A DNA stretch of 64,000 nt from the NCBI RefSeq assembly GCF_019649055.1, contig NW_026570361.1, forward strand, positions 244,760 through 308,759, given 5' to 3'. Source of the stretch: Paramacrobiotus metropolitanus (taxonomy: Eukaryota; Tardigrada; Eutardigrada; Parachela; Macrobiotidae). A model generated the notes under the pieces. It was not told the origin of the DNA, ran no database searches, and worked only from the letters and a program-made list of their open reading frames with translations. Made by a program: the position numbers and the translations under genes. The stretch's first letter is position 1, and each line of letters begins with the position of its first letter. Below are positions 10,001 through 20,329 of the stretch, piece by piece.

Positions 10001-11970
10001 CTACATACAGATACGTTCCCTGGGTCTGGTCTTATTTCCGGTCACGTTAACACCGTCGGTTCCATTGGTCGGCCCGTTTAAATCTTTGGGCGAAGTCGGG
10101 AACACAGCTTCCATAAAAAGGGAGACAACATCGTTGGGATAGCTCAAGTGAAGTGCGAATCCCAGACAAAACAACAGAGCGAGGAACAGCCATCGTCGCA
10201 TCATAATCGCTGGAGCGACCGCTTCCGTCCTTTCCGTCTCGCTTCTGTTGACTACGCCGCGGGTTTTTCTGCAGCGGAAATTTAACGGATTCATTAGTTG
10301 TAGGCTTGTAGCATATACAATTCGGGGAAATTTCAGTTTTTTCCGCCACAAATTATGAGGGAATTTATGCCCACACCAAGCGTGCGCACTGCGTTTGCGG
10401 CAGACAAAAACCAGTCTTCAGAGAGAAAATTAAAGAAGCCCCGGATGACCACAGAGAACGACGACATGTATCACTAAAATTTGGAGGCCAGGCGGAAACG
10501 AAGCATAGGTATGTCCCAAATTTTAATGCTAGAATTTCCAGAAAATGCAGCATGTGCGACTTACAACGACGGTCGAAAGAACATCCCGATTCGCGATGGA
10601 ATTCCGACCATCCCCGCGAGATTCAACACGCAGAACACCGCCCATCCTCCCAGCACCACGCAGCTGGCCGACAAAACAGCGGAATCTCCGGCAACCGCCC
10701 GGGATACGCAGATGGCCAGATTCAGTGTCAGAACGGGTGGAAGAAGCACGGACGCAGCGTACACACAAAAGGCGACCATAGCTAGGAGCGGGCCGCAGCC
10801 GCTCGAGCATGTATTGCAGCGGAAGGCGGTTAGGAGGGCCGCGGGTGTGTCGTGGATGGCCCAGGTGGGTGTGTTCACCACTAGACTCCACGGCAGCAGG
10901 ATGCACAGCGCCACCGTCGGCGCGACACAGATTAGCAGGAGAAACATCGGAGCGGCTATGTCGAAGCCCGAAGCGGGATTTTTGGTGATGTACACGGAGG
11001 CGTCACGAATGATATCGAGAAAAGGAAACCATGTACCCGCACTGCGCAGCCAATAGCAGCGGAAGTGGTCGCCCTGGGAAAGTAAATTATGACATAAAAA
11101 TTATTGAGCGAGTGTTTTTATTGAGCGAAGCTCGCCAAGTTACATAATGCGATTAAAGTATTAACATGGGATGACTAGTGGTGATATTCATCACTGAGAT
11201 AAGCGAGAATAACGGAACATTTATCCGATGCTCTTATTAAAAAATGAATCGAATTTAATGGCAGAAATTCTAAAAGGACATACATTGCTGAATAATATTA
11301 TAATTATTAAGATTTAAAACAAAATAACTAAAAAATAAATTTAATTATAATCAAATGCCAGTGCAGTTAGTAGTTAGTACCCCAGGAATTACACAATTCA
11401 TTATTAATTTGACAGGGCTCAAAATTTTTTAAATTACGATTATTTTTTTATGATATGTAATATTATTTTTAATATTGCAGGTTGCAACTACAGTAGCAAA
11501 ACTCATTAAGAGAGCCTTTGACCGGCTACTGGAAAGTTTTTTTGTTAATTTTGAAATATTGTACATTTTTTGGCTTGATTTTATGAGGTAACAGTTACGC
11601 AACCAAGGATTAATATTTTCAGCGGATCACGTATTTCGCAATGATTATCCGATTGTGCACAGATATAGAGAAGTCAGTTTGATCCGTAATTACGCTTGTC
11701 TGGTATGAAAATTGGTACTGATCCGTGTTAATTTTGGAACATACTGATACGAAAAAAATTGAAATGCCTTGCCTGCTGGAGATCTGTCCATGTTAGGGAA
11801 TCCAGTCCAATCATTTCCCATCGGATGTCCGTGCGGCATTCGCGTAGGTCGGGAAGCGCCAAGCGCAGCAAAAAGCGCGACAAGTCCGCGCACATGAACA
11901 GCACGACAATGCTCTCACACAGGATCTCGGCATAGCGCCAAGTTTTCTGGCGCAAAAATGATTGGGACAT
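10001..11970 (-). CDS. three-exon multi-pass membrane protein gene, family unknown
   Basis: I assemble three exons on the minus strand: 11970-11773, 11073-10565 and 10268-10001. Splice phases agree and the total is 975 bases, giving 324 residues plus stop. Exon 1 starts at MSQSFLRQKTW and has one hydrophobic span. Exon 2 carries three or four strong spans, such as APMFLLLICVAPTVALCILL, and a cysteine cluster FRCNTCSSGCG. Exon 3 has a span starting RRWLFLALLFCLGF and a tail with three N-glycosylation sequons (NGT, NVT, NKT). The second intron has canonical GTAAGT and CAG ends. The first would be GC-AG, which is uncommon but allowed and is the weakest point. I recognise no family. It could be a receptor-like or transporter-like protein; the sequence does not decide. 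Confidence 0.58.
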
Positions 11971-13729
11971 GGTACCGGCTTCGACTCGCACTATTCAGGA
12001 CTCCGAAGGGAAATTAATTTCTCAGTCCTCGCTAATGCGATGGAAGATTCTAAATTCCTTGGCAAAATGCTATGGTCTAGCGTACATAATAGGCGATGGA
12101 TAAGGAATGCACGGTAGCAACTGCTTCGCTTGCTTATGTCTTCTGTCAGTGGCGTGAGAGATATTAACCGTGTTGCGATGATTCTCGAACCGTCACATAT
12201 CACGGATGCTTATCATCGCAAGTGCTATAAAAATGGCAAGCGGTCTGAATCAGACCCATTCTTGTGTGATAACCGTTCGCTGTTTAGCTCTGCATCCCTG
12301 CCCAATTCGCCTTTTTGAACCGATACGTCCTGATCACCTGGAGACCTCTCTAATTCCTATCAAAAGACACAGGAGAGGGCAGAGTTGGTCAGACTGGTCA
12401 AAATGCATATGGTCTAAGTTGCCACATGAATGGGACAGTCTACTTTCCTTTCTTTTACTACCTTTGCTGTATGTGATGGTGCTGATTATATGTGATTTCG
12501 TTTCGCAAGGATCTGATAAAAAGAAGGCCAGAGATGCTTTTTCATATCACGCGGCAGCGGTTGCGATGTAACGGTCGTTCTGTGATATGTAACTTTTAAA
12601 GATCGCCGCAACACGGTTATTGAGTGGAGACTGACCGGTGGCCAGTGTTCGGGGACAATGGGTAAAATATTTGCCACGGATGATGGTAATGCACTGCCTG
12701 CATCGCTGAAGGGCCTGGCTGCGCCGCTTGCCACAAACTCTTCGCACAAGATGACAGGAAGAGACAAACCGTGTCTTTATGAGTAAATTTATGAGGGAAT
12801 TTATGGCTTTACCTTCCCCAGATAGCAACCACACTAAGCCTTGCGGCGACATTGAACCGGTGTCTGACTTTCATATTAACACCGAGTTAGAGAAAAATCA
12901 TTCCGAATCAAACCCCAGCAGAAGGGAAAAGTAAGGAATAGACGTGGGTAGGAAACAGCAATGAGAGGTATTAAGAAGTCCGAACGCCGCCGGACGCGGT
13001 AGTATTCGTATGTTCTGCGAAAGTGGCTGTGGCCCACACAACGGACATCGTCGATGTACTTATAATAATAAAAAACAATTAATTACGATTGTTTTCTTAC
13101 ATCTGCTAAAACAGTAATATTATCTTGTCTTGAATATTACTTTCTTACCTTTCCAGCTTTTTTTTAAGGTTTCTAAATTATTTGAGGTGAGCCAGAATCT
13201 GGCTGTTAACTGATTAGCTCACAGTATATATATGGTTATAGTAAAATAAACAACTTGAGTAGCGGCATTTTGCTGTTGCGAATAGTCATATATCTGTTCA
13301 ATCACTTCAATGTGCTGCGACGGCATGCGCAAAGCATTGCACTGAACAATTGTCACGACTTGAGGGTAGCGGTAGTTTCTTTAACATATTACTAGCAACT
13401 GAGAGCACAGAAAAACCCACCTAAATTTTACATAAATTTAATGACGACACTGGCATGCTGCTAACGCGGTTCCATGCTGTACATGTAGGCAGCGCACCAA
13501 TGATGCAGTAGGCTTCCCACACCACATTATGCCATAACACTTCACAAAGAGAACAACAGATGGTAACAATACGAGTACAGAACCAGTCAGCGAAAACGCT
13601 TCTTTAAAAAGTTATCGAAGCATTATAAATTTTAATGGCACAATGTTTCTAGTACTATCTGAACACAAAGCTGTTTCTAGCAGTAGTATCTGAACACAAA
13701 GCGCAATACGACGCTTCATACTAACCATA
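11971..13729. other. intergenic, no gene recognised
   Basis: AT-rich stretches near 13060-13150 and scattered short frames only. A plus-strand frame at 12206-12571 ends in one hydrophobic segment but has no homologue in the window and no other support. Confidence 0.45.
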
Positions 13730-13969
13730 CGAGGATGCACGCAGTCAAACCGACAGTAAATTTTTCAGCGAGACCAACCGACAACCGTGCACATAGTGCA
13801 AGCGACTGCTAACCCTCCACGGATGGCTGTCACCTGTATCACGCATACAGTGCAAACGATACTTCGCTTCCACGGGTGGCTGTTATGTGAAAAAAATAAT
13901 CTACTTGTGTGCGTGGTTGTTGGTCTCGCCGAAAAAAATTACTGTCGGTTCGACTGCGTGCCATCCTCG
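13730..13969. mobile_element. MITE, 240 bases, copy 1 (TA target duplication)
   Basis: The element has inverted terminal repeats of about 65 bases. The left end CGAGGATGCACGCAGTCAAA matches the reverse complement of the right end with few changes. It is flanked by TA on both sides (13728-13729 and 13970-13971), the signature of Tc1/mariner-type insertion. A second copy with the same ends and internal sequence is at 28716-28958. There is no coding capacity, so it would depend on a transposase made elsewhere. The short internal region has two copies of a TCCACGG-GGCTGT motif. Confidence 0.88.
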
Positions 13970-14014
13970 TATCGAAAGGGTAAATAAATTACCCCACGCT
14001 TCACAAAAAACTCA

Positions 14015-14215
14015 GCAAGCATGTGACTGTCTCCAGTATTCAGCAATGCCTTCCGGGAGAGGGGTTCCGCCACGGGTTACTTGATAACCAGAGTCATCGA
14101 TATTAGTGTACATTAACCTTGTATTAACAATAAGCATCGCAGCATATGGCCGGTCGGTTGGATTAAAACGGAGTAGTCTTTCACCAGACATGTTTGCCGT
14201 GAAGTCCTAACACTT
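14015..14215 (-). pseudogene. STE-like kinase C-terminal relic
   Basis: Read on the minus strand, this matches the end of the kinase fragment at 24100-24230. Both encode FNPTDRPYAAML followed by a short tail ending near an acidic DD. The match continues into the 3' sequence (GGCGGAACC, CTCCCGGAAGGC, TTGCTGAATACTGGA), so it is a duplicated gene end and not chance similarity. The FNPTDRP motif is the conserved Arg-bearing helix of the kinase C-lobe. No N-lobe or catalytic loop is found upstream, so this is a remnant. A possible splice acceptor (TTAG) precedes it. Confidence 0.6.
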
Positions 14216-14869
14216 TCCGAGATCGGAAAGATTCCGCCATAAACCACCTATACCCGTCCAGAATATTCCCCATTGCCGGACGACGTATTTGAACGCCTTA
14301 CCGGTGTGTTGTTTTTTAAACAAAATCCTACTACATCCATCGAAACGGCGAAAGAGATAAGGCAGTGCATGGTTATATTGACACCAACTACAGCATGTGT
14401 TTCTGGTAAAAATAAAAATTTCCGCTGGCTCCGCCTTTCAAACAAAAGGTCAAAGCAGAAAACCATGAACAATACTCAGACCGGTGTAAACTCATTTTCG
14501 CCGCAGGATTATCACTGAGCTTGAGGTCACATTTCGAAATCTGCTCCCGTCAGTGGTTGAGTAGTGGATTTCTATCGAGATCATTCGATGAAGAAAACTT
14601 ATATGCTAATAGCCAGTCCACAACAGTATTCAAAAATATTCTACTGAAATATAAGGAAGCAAACTGGCGTATTGTCTGTTTCTATACGACGATTGGTTTA
14701 TTTCTCGAAGCAACCAGCCAGGGCTGCAATGGTCACGTTGCTCGGAGCGAAAATTTTCAGCTGTCGGAGATCCATTTTGTCCCAAGGTTGCGGGTTGGCA
14801 TCCGGGTGAAGGCTATTGAACCTTATCAACAAGTATTCCAGTTATTCGATCCACACAATTATTTTAATT
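14216..14869. other. intergenic, no supported gene
   Basis: A plus-strand frame of 146 codons at 14521-14961 is open but has no recognisable motif and overlaps the relic on the other strand. I see nothing else. Confidence 0.35.
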
Positions 14870-15229
14870 TTATGGTTGCTTATTCACTGACCATGAGAAA
14901 AAGCCATACGTTGGCAGGAAAAATTCGTATCCCGTTTCACTGTTCCGGTCCTTCCGGATAAACCAACGTCCGCACCCATCGCGCATACATGCCGGCGACC
15001 TTTTCGCTGATTGACTGCGGATACTGGGGTTAGCCGCTGCTAACAACGTGCGGCACTGTTCCGCGACCTTTTCCGTGGAGTGAAAGCATACAAACGGAGT
15101 GAATACTTCCACGCGACGAGCGTACAGCTGCCGATAGCGCCACATCCTCACACAGTAGCTCCGCCACTGACCCAATGACGATCGACTGTCGCAGTATAGA
15201 GTTCTCCTGTAAGCGCACCTGTGCTTCAC
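14870..15229 (-). pseudogene. barrel/F-box family, exon 3 relic (copy F)
   Basis: The minus-strand frame contains FHSTEKVAEQCRTLLAAAN, which lines up with the C-terminal block of the family (FRAAQTAVEQSRLFLAAAN at 53700-53770 and FHSTETAVEHRERFLAAVN in the inverted copy). The sequence after it diverges but keeps a Gly-Arg-Trp and a terminal Phe-Phe-Leu, like the GRWVQ and IFLKL of intact exon 3. Upstream exons (barrel and F-box) are not recognisable nearby, so this is a decayed fragment. A 100-base segment at 16640-16745 resembles sequence just upstream of exon 3 in the inverted copy, which suggests the relic once extended that far. Confidence 0.5.
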
Positions 15230-15249
15230 CTGTGCAGGTCGACGATGAC

Positions 15250-15660
15250 CTTTACGTGTTACCTATGTGTCCCTATAACGATTAGGCAACGCACCCGTAT
15301 GATAGTGACCTTTATTCATAAACAACTATGCCCACAATAACAATACTAATGCTAGGTAAGCCAGGTGTAGGCTGGTAGTCGAGTGGTAGATTGCTGGTGG
15401 ACTGCTGTCAGACTACTGACTGGTACGTTGTGGAGGGGTGCTTTATATATTGTCCTGGTCTGGATGGGCTCGGCTGCCATGGGAGGGGCTGGTATGGCGA
15501 CAAGCCAATGACAGAGTACGACGGCATGATGATGTAATATGCGGTCAGCGTTACGTCATATGACCGCGCAGGAATGTGCAGGGCATACCAGAACGTAGGC
15601 TTCCGGTGACTAATGGTCGTGCAGTGCGACTAGTGACGATGTCGTCACACGACTCCGACC
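15250..15660 (-). mobile_element. probable solo LTR
   Basis: On the minus strand this segment reads like one long terminal repeat. It starts near TGTGACGACATCGTCAC (about 15640), has a TATA box (ATATATAAAGC near 15445), a run of short C/A-rich repeats after it, and a polyadenylation signal AATAAAGG near 15313. Promoter and poly(A) signal lie about 130 bases apart, as in U3-R-U5. There is no Gag or Pol nearby, so recombination between two LTRs probably left this one. I could not fix the exact ends or a target-site duplication. Confidence 0.5.
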
Positions 15661-17184
15661 CTAATAATATTATTATTATCGAACCAACAGTAGCCAAACT
15701 CCACTTGGGAGACTTTTAAGGCACCCTGTGAAATTCGTTAGAATGCTGCCGCGTCTGCTTTAGTTTGCTCGCGAATGAATGCGGCAGATCGCTCGCAATG
15801 TGGGGACAGTACTTGCGTCTTGCGGTACTGCCACAAGAACCACTCACCCCGGCTCACATATCTGCTGCTAAGCAACCCAGAACAACGAATGTGGTGATGC
15901 GGTAAAACAGCCTCAACTCCGAGGCGGGCAAAGCTTGCTGTGGCCGCAGACAATCTTTCCAGTGTCCGCCAAGTCAGCATCTGTATCTGTACAGAGTACA
16001 GACTGTATGTCCACAGTACACGGTATATTTGTTTCTGTACTGTTTATTCAAAAAGAAACTGCAAAATGCTGATATGAGCTGTAGACGTATGAGTAAAATA
16101 GTAAAATAATTATGAGTAAAATGAGTAAAGTATGAGTAAAATAATTTTTTCGATACGGGGAAACTCGAAATTTAACGCTCCTTTCGAGTGTACCGGTGGT
16201 AATTTCAAGTTACGAATCCCAACACAAAGGATTCACCAGACGTTTCTGCCTAACAGTAGGGTGCATTTGTATCTTTCTTCAGGTTTGTAAATTCATAACC
16301 GGAACATGTCGGCCTGCACGATAAATCTATTCCCGGAAGTTTCCAGCTGAAAAAAACTTGCATCAGAACGTTTCTGTCCGACAGTAAATTTATATCAGAA
16401 CATGGAGACCGAGATAATACTGGACATCTGGACATTCGGATGTATGTACGTAATCAGTAAAACAACAACACATTCTGTGCTCTGCAATGCTAGCGCACAC
16501 TCCTACGGTCGATACTCGATAGTGAGTAAACGATTAGCTAACCATCCGTCACCGTTACTTCATGATGCATAACGGGTTTTCCAAAGTTTATCGATGTTGA
16601 ACTGAAAGTTTACAACACGTTGTTTGTAGACCAACAGCACAGCTGTCTTGCATGTTATTCTGCAATCGACAGTCTAAAGGCAAAGTAAGCATGCCGCACG
16701 CCAAGACCTGATGCGAAAGGTCGCGGATGTGAGTTCGTCATCGGCTGCATGCGCAAATTGTTGCGCTGGGATCAGACTGCGGCAATGATGTCCTTTTTGC
16801 TATACGCTCGATCGTCTGATGGCGGATAACCGCCTTTTGACCCGAACTGCGGCAAATCACTAAAAATTCCCAATAGCTAAGCCACATAAGAATTTGATCT
16901 TGTTGATCGATTAGCGCGAGAATGATCATTTTACAGTCGATTTCTGCCACAGCCATAAAAACGTTTAACTATCCAGTCGTGCTTGGTTTTGAAAGCACCG
17001 CGATAAAAACGAGACTACAAAACTGCACTGAATAGTAGGTGAATTTCGCGAAACAACTTGTCGACGGGTGAAACTGCTCACAATAATGATAATTATCTTG
17101 ACTTAATAACTAGCACTTGCAGATTATTAACATAAAAATTCACGACTGTGCTTTAGAATTCCTTTAACAACCCCCCAGTGTTTC
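15661..17184. other. intergenic, with a duplicated 100-base piece
   Basis: Segment 16640-16745 matches 55990-56095: CGCCAAGACC, AAAGGT and AGGCAAAG recur in the same order. In both places the minus strand reads DEL, then IRSWRA, then LLCL. Apart from this I see only short AT-rich runs (a TGAGTAAAA repeat near 16088-16145) and no gene. Confidence 0.4.
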
Positions 17185-18296
17185 TTATTCTTGAACGATA
17201 GACGTTAAATAGACGTCTCGCAAAAGCTCTGCTGCCGTTTTTCGCAGTGCGTAATCGAAAATTAAGCACGATTTTATAAAGTTCAACAATCTTTGGTCAG
17301 TTTCGGAGTCAGAAAGCTCGGGCAGTTTTGGTTTCCCTGTTAGACCACCGACATGACAAACTACGCTAGGTCCTCTACATTCTTCTCCGTATGAATAATC
17401 GTCCCATTCTTGTGTTCCTGGCCCGGTATTACTTTTCCATTCGCACACCATGGGCTTCTTCCCTGTTGCCAAATATATCGCAACACAGCCAACACTCCAG
17501 ATATCAGTTTTGTCGCAAATCTTCCCTTCTTCGGCGTTAGAAAGTGCAGTACAAAACAGCAGTTCCGGGGGTGCATATCGTAAAGTACAGTACGTGTTTG
17601 TTGTTTCACTGTTCAACTCGCCATTTTGAGATACTGCAGCCCCTTCCAAGTCGATGATTACTACACGCCGGTCAGGAACGTCAGGGTGCGCTAACACCAG
17701 GTTTTCCGGCTTGATGTCGCAGTGAAATACTTGTGTTTCGTCTCCGCACTGTGCGTGCAGATAGTGCAGTCCTGATAACAAGTCACAAAGAATTTTTTTA
17801 TCTGGCAGTGAGCAACACGGCCAGTGCTCTTTAAATTTTTCCCGGCCCACTCGCACAAATCGTAGTCTAAGAAAAATCTGGTATTACTGTTATACGTAAC
17901 AAGTAGTCCGCTGTTGATTTTGCTGTGCTAATCGTTTAATTTTAATGGGCTTTAATTTTTACCGGGGTAATAATGACTTGCTGTAAGATGGCAGAGGTAG
18001 CCTTCGTAGCAGGGTTCCCGAGGTTTGACAAGCGCTAAGCCACAGTGTTGTGCGATGTTCCGGTGCTTCAGGTTGAGGAGCACTTTTAGCCTTGGCACCA
18101 CTGTAGCGTTGAAGACCTTCCGTTTGATCTTCTCCGTCACTTCCTTTACAGAAACTGGTTGCTCTTGATGGATTACACGGAATAAACGCTTGTTACGCTT
18201 CTGATCCCGATGGCTTATGAGCTCCCACTCCATGGATAACGTACTGATAAAACCACCATCCGGAAGTATATCTTCCATATCTTCCACCCGAAATAT
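17185..18296 (-). pseudogene. atypical protein kinase, frameshifted at the hinge
   Basis: Two exons: 18296-17963 (N-lobe) and 17866-17185 (C-lobe). The N-lobe has VSVKEV with the ATP-binding Lys but no glycine-rich loop, then LKHRNIAQHCG. The C-lobe has HCDIKPENLV (HRD-type loop with Cys for Arg), IIDLEG in place of DFG, YAPPELLF for the APE region, and DIWSVGCVAIYLATG. Splicing at the GTAAAA donor and CTTAG acceptor gives a good hinge, YDLCEWAGKNLK. The frame must then shift by one base near 17826-17832 to reach EHWPCCSLPDK. One base is therefore missing relative to a working gene: pseudogene, polymorphism or sequence error. The N-terminus upstream of 18296 is uncertain; an open stretch at 18427-18610 could be another exon but its phase does not fit. 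Confidence 0.6.
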
Positions 18297-19354
18297 CTAT
18301 GTAAGCAGAAGAACACATGTTTTAGAAATCCTACTACCTAAATAACTGAGCAAAAATGAATTTATATGTACTTTTTATATATTTTATATTTATATGTATA
18401 GTAATGTAAAAATAAAATACGCGTACCTGGGTCACTGGGCTGTGACGCTGAGAAATGTTGCAGCCATTTTTGTCCTCCTCGGGCATATTCAGTGGTACTA
18501 ACAGAAAGACGATGTCCAAATAAAGTACTCACAAAATTAATCAGTTGTAGGCGCTGGTCTGTAACTTTTACTAAAATGTGGGGCTGAGGAGATGCCTTCT
18601 GAAAGCTCACTAAGACTGTAATACATACAACCTGTTCTATAAATTAATGTAGAATATGACTTTGTACTTCGGTTGCGAAAATCAGTAACCAATCTAAACA
18701 CTGGATTACTTGTTTCCAGTATAAATCATTTGTCTAAGAATCACAAAGTTCTAAAACTAAAAATGGCTTCCTTTGTACGTAAAATGCTATACGAATTCAC
18801 TTTGGAAACTTTGCCGGCAAAATACTTATCTATAGCTAGCATGTGCAGTACTTGTACATCTGCGATTACTTGTTGCAGGCAAATCCACTGCGCTGAGTGC
18901 GCTCCGCTATACCTTATCACTAAACTATCATGATGACTTGTATGCTTTATTCGACTTCTTATCATTCTCTGCAAACAAAAGCACGCGCTCCGGTGCACAC
19001 GTTTAAATGGAAAGCTTAATCATAATACTGTCGTTTTTAGAGCAGGTTTTGCAGGTAAGGTTGGAACACGCTGTAGCACTTTCCAATGCAAACACTGATG
19101 TTAAACAATTAATATCGTTTACATACCGTAGTTGATAACTCGTCGTATGTGGACATGTGGTAGATACAGTATAGCTTTCAGGTAATAACATACTCGTACA
19201 GCAAGTTAGCACCCGAAATGTACGCAATGGGCTTTTGGCCTAACAACAAACAAACAATTACTCTCACCAGCGTTTCTGTTCGAGTTTACGCTATTGCAAA
19301 AGTTGTATTTTTTTAGTTGGTAAAATTTATTATACAACTATCTGCAAAAAGATC
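18297..19354. other. intergenic, no gene recognised
   Basis: AT-rich sequence between two divergently transcribed kinase-like loci. An open minus-strand stretch at 18427-18610 is mentioned with the kinase above. I see nothing else. Confidence 0.4.
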
Positions 19355-20203
19355 ATGAGTACCGTTGAGGAATTTAGCAAGTCTCCTCGCAAGATGATGG
19401 AAAAGCTAGAAGCAATCATAACAATTCTGCGTTCCATTTTGGAGCTTCATGGCGACAAACAAGGCGGTTTTGATTTCCGCCCGCAAAAAGTGTTTATTAC
19501 GGCGCAGACAGCAACATTTTCCCCGCTTAATCTGGCAGAAATGGATTCGGACTATGTCAAGTACCATCACGAGGAAGCTATTTGCGCTCTTCTATATGCG
19601 GCTCCCGAAACCATAAGAGGAACTGGGCTAACGGGAGTGGACGACTTGCAAAGGGCGGATATTTGGGGATTCGGATGCTTAATGCTATATATTATGAGCG
19701 AAGCCCATCCCCAACACTATGCTGTCTTGAAAAATCAAGAAAAACGTTGTCTGAACAACGAACAAAATCCGTTTCTAGCTATCACATTAATGGCAGCAAG
19801 CGGTAAAAGCCAGCCCGACTACTTGGAATTTTGCGGTAATAATTCCACTTTGATAGAATTGTTTTGTTCCTGTTTCCGGTTTAACCCAGCTGAGCGAAAG
19901 AGCCTTTTGGCACTTCGTAACGATTTCCTTCCTGCCTGTGTGACATCAGTAACTGCCGCGCAGCAAAATCTGGGAACCCATACTTCCAGCTTGTCCACGC
20001 GTAATAAGGATACTGATGTCGGTGATGTGCATCAGCCTTCAAGTAAGACAGTTGGTATCATCAGTAGAAAAGTAGGTATAGTACACAGTGGTAAAATTTA
20101 TGTTTGCGCTTGCCCTTTCCCCGGAACAAACGGATGCGCACCACATTATGCGCAGCAAAGTTTATTACAGGTGCACCACAGACTCACAGTCAAACGGTTA
20201 TGA
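19355..20203 (+). CDS. pseudokinase C-lobe protein
   Basis: The frame encodes 282 residues resembling only the C-lobe of a protein kinase. Visible landmarks are YAAPETIRG (APE motif), DIWGFGCLMLYIMS (helix F), and FRFNPAERKS (conserved C-lobe Arg). The catalytic loop is gone: the region that should read HRDLKPEN is GGFDFRPQKVFIT, and the DFG site has no DFG. There is no N-lobe, and no Lys in a VAIK context. It cannot be an active kinase by known rules. The first ATG is used; an intron upstream could add an N-lobe, but I found none back to 18300. A Ser/Thr-rich tail of about 90 residues follows the lobe. It lies 126 bases upstream of a full kinase-Kelch gene on the same strand and may be a decayed tandem relative of it. 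Confidence 0.6.
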   Translation: MSTVEEFSKSPRKMMEKLEAIITILRSILELHGDKQGGFDFRPQKVFITAQTATFSPLNLAEMDSDYVKYHHEEAICALLYAAPETIRGTGLTGVDDLQRADIWGFGCLMLYIMSEAHPQHYAVLKNQEKRCLNNEQNPFLAITLMAASGKSQPDYLEFCGNNSTLIELFCSCFRFNPAERKSLLALRNDFLPACVTSVTAAQQNLGTHTSSLSTRNKDTDVGDVHQPSSKTVGIISRKVGIVHSGKIYVCACPFPGTNGCAPHYAQQSLLQVHHRLTVKRL

Positions 20204-20329
20204 GTAGGGTTCTTTCGTAGTGTTTACTTGATACCGTAGCGTTGCCATATCAGTTTAGTGCTCCGTTTATTCTTCTCTCCTTACGCAATAGCGAAAGCCG
20301 TTCGAATTGCCAACTGAAGCCGCAGTAGT

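Noticed and set aside
12206-12571. 121-codon plus-strand frame with one hydrophobic segment
   Set aside because: Single weak feature and no homologue; likely chance.
14521-14961. 146-codon plus-strand frame
   Set aside because: No recognisable motif, overlaps a supported relic on the other strand, and no paralogue in the window.
18427-18610. Upstream exon of the 17-18 kb kinase
   Set aside because: It has a plausible GTACGC donor, but its phase does not match the exon at 18296; left out of the gene model.
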